Shown here: positions 15,108 to 15,816 of the stretch, in pieces
Position numbering within the stretch: position 1 is the first letter of the stretch
How the letters are laid out: each line of letters opens with the position of its first letter
Assembly: GCA_003599475.1 (NCBI GenBank)
Contig: QZKK01000258.1
Location: 1-15,816, forward strand
From: Desulfobacteraceae bacterium
GTDB lineage: Bacteria; Desulfobacterota; Desulfobacteria; Desulfobacterales; SURF-15
Length of the DNA stretch: 15,816 bases
Direction of reading: 5' to 3'
The notes under the pieces: model-generated
Seen by the model: the letters and a program-made list of their open reading frames with translations, nothing else
Database searches by the model: none
What the model was told of the DNA's origin: nothing
Program-made: the position numbers and the translations under genes

Positions 15108-15674
15108 GTGCGGGATCTCCCCTCATTGGAAATTTTTTCGGATTACACCTGACCCTATTGCTATTCCGTTACCGTGAGTATCGAACGGATATTGCAGGAA
15201 TTCGAAGTGACGATCCGGTGGGTCGCATACCCCCTGAATCCGTATCAACCTGGAGGGTTCCAGATGCGTTTTTCACCGGATTCTGCGTACGACCCCGCCT
15301 CCATAACAGAGAAAACCACCCAAACCCGAGATGCACAGGAGCTCACCAAGTGGGCGGAGTCCAAAGGAAAAGGCGAATCCTTCCGCGCCGCGCTTTGGAA
15401 TGCGATTTATTCAAAGCACCAGGATATCGGCCGTCCGGAAACCCTTCGGGATGCGGCCGCCTCCGCCGGTCTTCCGGAAGATGAAGCCGCAGAAATCCTT
15501 TCGGATAGAACTTTCAAAGAAGCAGTCGACGCCGACTGGAAGCGGTCCCTCGAGATCGATCCGGAATGTGTCCCCAGCGTTTTGCTCGGTGGAGAGCTTC
15601 TCGTGAATCCACAGGGATACGACCAAATCGAAGAGCTGATGGAAAGACATCGGATCAAGCGCCGCGTGAGGTAG
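15108..15674 (+). CDS. DsbA/FrnE-family thiol oxidoreductase, predicted selenoprotein (UPYC active site)
   Basis: 188 residues if the in-frame TGA at codon 15 is read as selenocysteine. GTG 15108 has a strong ribosome site, AGGAG, seven bases upstream, and an in-frame TAA at 15072 limits any longer start. Residues 7-14 (LEIFSDYT) are the first thioredoxin-fold strand of DsbA/FrnE proteins, which normally continues C-P-x-C; here it reads U15-P-Y-C18. After it come the helical insertion, a second conserved cysteine and the cis-proline motif (C154-V-P156-S), then GGELLVNPQGYDQIEELM, typical of FrnE/2-hydroxychromene isomerase-like proteins. No signal peptide, so cytoplasmic. It would catalyse thiol-disulfide or related redox exchange. 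An internal GTG at 15174 gives only a 166-residue fragment lacking the active site. The alternative is a nonsense mutation of TGC, but the 173 codons after the TGA are intact. Confidence 0.85.
15150..15152 (+). other. In-frame TGA, predicted selenocysteine codon
   Basis: The TGA replaces the N-terminal active-site cysteine codon of the CxxC motif, the position where selenocysteine is found in many redox selenoproteins. It is the only stop in the frame between 15108 and 15671. Confidence 0.8.
15153..15194 (+). promoter_or_regulatory. Candidate bacterial SECIS element
   Basis: CCGT (15172-15175) and ACGG (15085+100 = 15185-15188) form the upper stem around a 9-nt apical loop, GAGTATCGA, whose first base is G. 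The stem extends below through U70-A91 and A71-U90 (last two digits of position) past a bulged A, with C67-G94 further down. The loop starts 23 nt after the TGA, within the roughly 16-37 nt expected of bacterial SECIS elements. A competing stem, TCCGTT/AACGGA (15165-15170 with 15184-15189), is also possible. It overlaps coding sequence, as bacterial SECIS elements do. Confidence 0.6.
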
Positions 15675-15741
15675 CTTAGAGACTTACTACAAGCTGGAGC
15701 CGGGTGTCCATATGGCTTTGAACCGAAAAAGCGAGCGCATT

Positions 15742-15761
15742 CCCCGCTGCTTGCGGCGGGG
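15742..15761. repeat. CCCCGC...GCGGGG hairpin repeat near window end
   Basis: CCCCGCTG and CGGCGGGG pair (one G-T) around a CTTG tetraloop. It is flanked by direct AGCGAGCG copies (about 15730 and 15763). The last bases of the window, GATTCCCTGCAGC, look like the beginning of a related unit that runs off the edge. It lies 68 bp after the selenoprotein stop and could end its transcript. Confidence 0.55.
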
Positions 15762-15816
15762 TTAGCGAGCGAATCTAAATAGATAGAATTCCTTACGGAG
15801 GAAGATTCCCTGCAGC

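Noticed and set aside
15174..15674. A 166-residue gene starting at the internal GTG 15174
   Set aside because: It lacks the first strand and the CxxC motif of the DsbA fold and has no ribosome site. The frame upstream, through one TGA, supplies both.
1..15816. CRISPR array, insertion sequence, integrase or rRNA
   Set aside because: No regularly spaced identical repeats, transposase or integrase frames, or rRNA-like sequence were seen; the repeats present are palindromic intergenic elements or short tandem units.

Overview
The window looks like a chromosomal segment of a GC-rich anaerobic Desulfobacterota (deltaproteobacterium). This is inferred from the gene families (MoxR/DUF58/BatA-like operon, DVU_1551-type NTP transferase, delta-type DksA, actinobacterial-type glycogen synthase), frequent GTG/TTG starts with good Shine-Dalgarno sites, and many palindromic intergenic repeats. 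No 16S or other decisive marker is present, so the assignment is moderate.

Layout. 1-1141: 3' part of a membrane-style zinc peptidase (peptidase MA) with TPR repeats. 1266-8372: one plus-strand operon of five genes: MoxR AAA ATPase, DUF58 protein, BatA-like VWA membrane protein, DUF4159 protein with a twin-arginine leader, and a second VWA/glutamine-amidotransferase-like membrane protein. Together they look like a MoxR-driven cell-envelope complex of unknown substrate. 8373-8787: a gene-free stretch packed with four or five repeat families. 8788-9609: exported metallo-beta-lactamase-fold protein. 9668-10933 (minus): GT4 glycogen/maltoside synthase. 11242-11601: DksA-type transcription factor. 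11672-12031 (minus): cupin. 12276-14074: a two-gene unit of MobA-like NTP transferase fused to an HD domain, plus a histidine phosphatase, behind a promoter and a leader that can fold into a multi-helix RNA. 14381-14956: nitroreductase-family protein. 15108-15674: DsbA/FrnE-family thiol oxidoreductase.

The main discovery is the last gene. Read from a GTG with a strong ribosome binding site at 15108, the frame meets a single in-frame TGA at 15150-15152, exactly where the first cysteine of the DsbA CxxC motif belongs, giving U-P-Y-C. The frame is then open for 173 more codons of clear DsbA/FrnE sequence. A stem-loop with a G-first apical loop lies 23 nt after the TGA, as expected of a bacterial SECIS. 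This is best read as an unannotated selenoprotein; a conventional gene caller would truncate it to an internal GTG at 15174 and lose the active site.

Repeats are the second theme: three copies of a CACGAAG-type inverted repeat (one of which encodes the C-terminal tail of the glycogen synthase), opposed arrays of a GTTCAGT heptamer, GATTCAAA tandem units, and three copies of a GATCAAATT/CCGTTTC palindrome.
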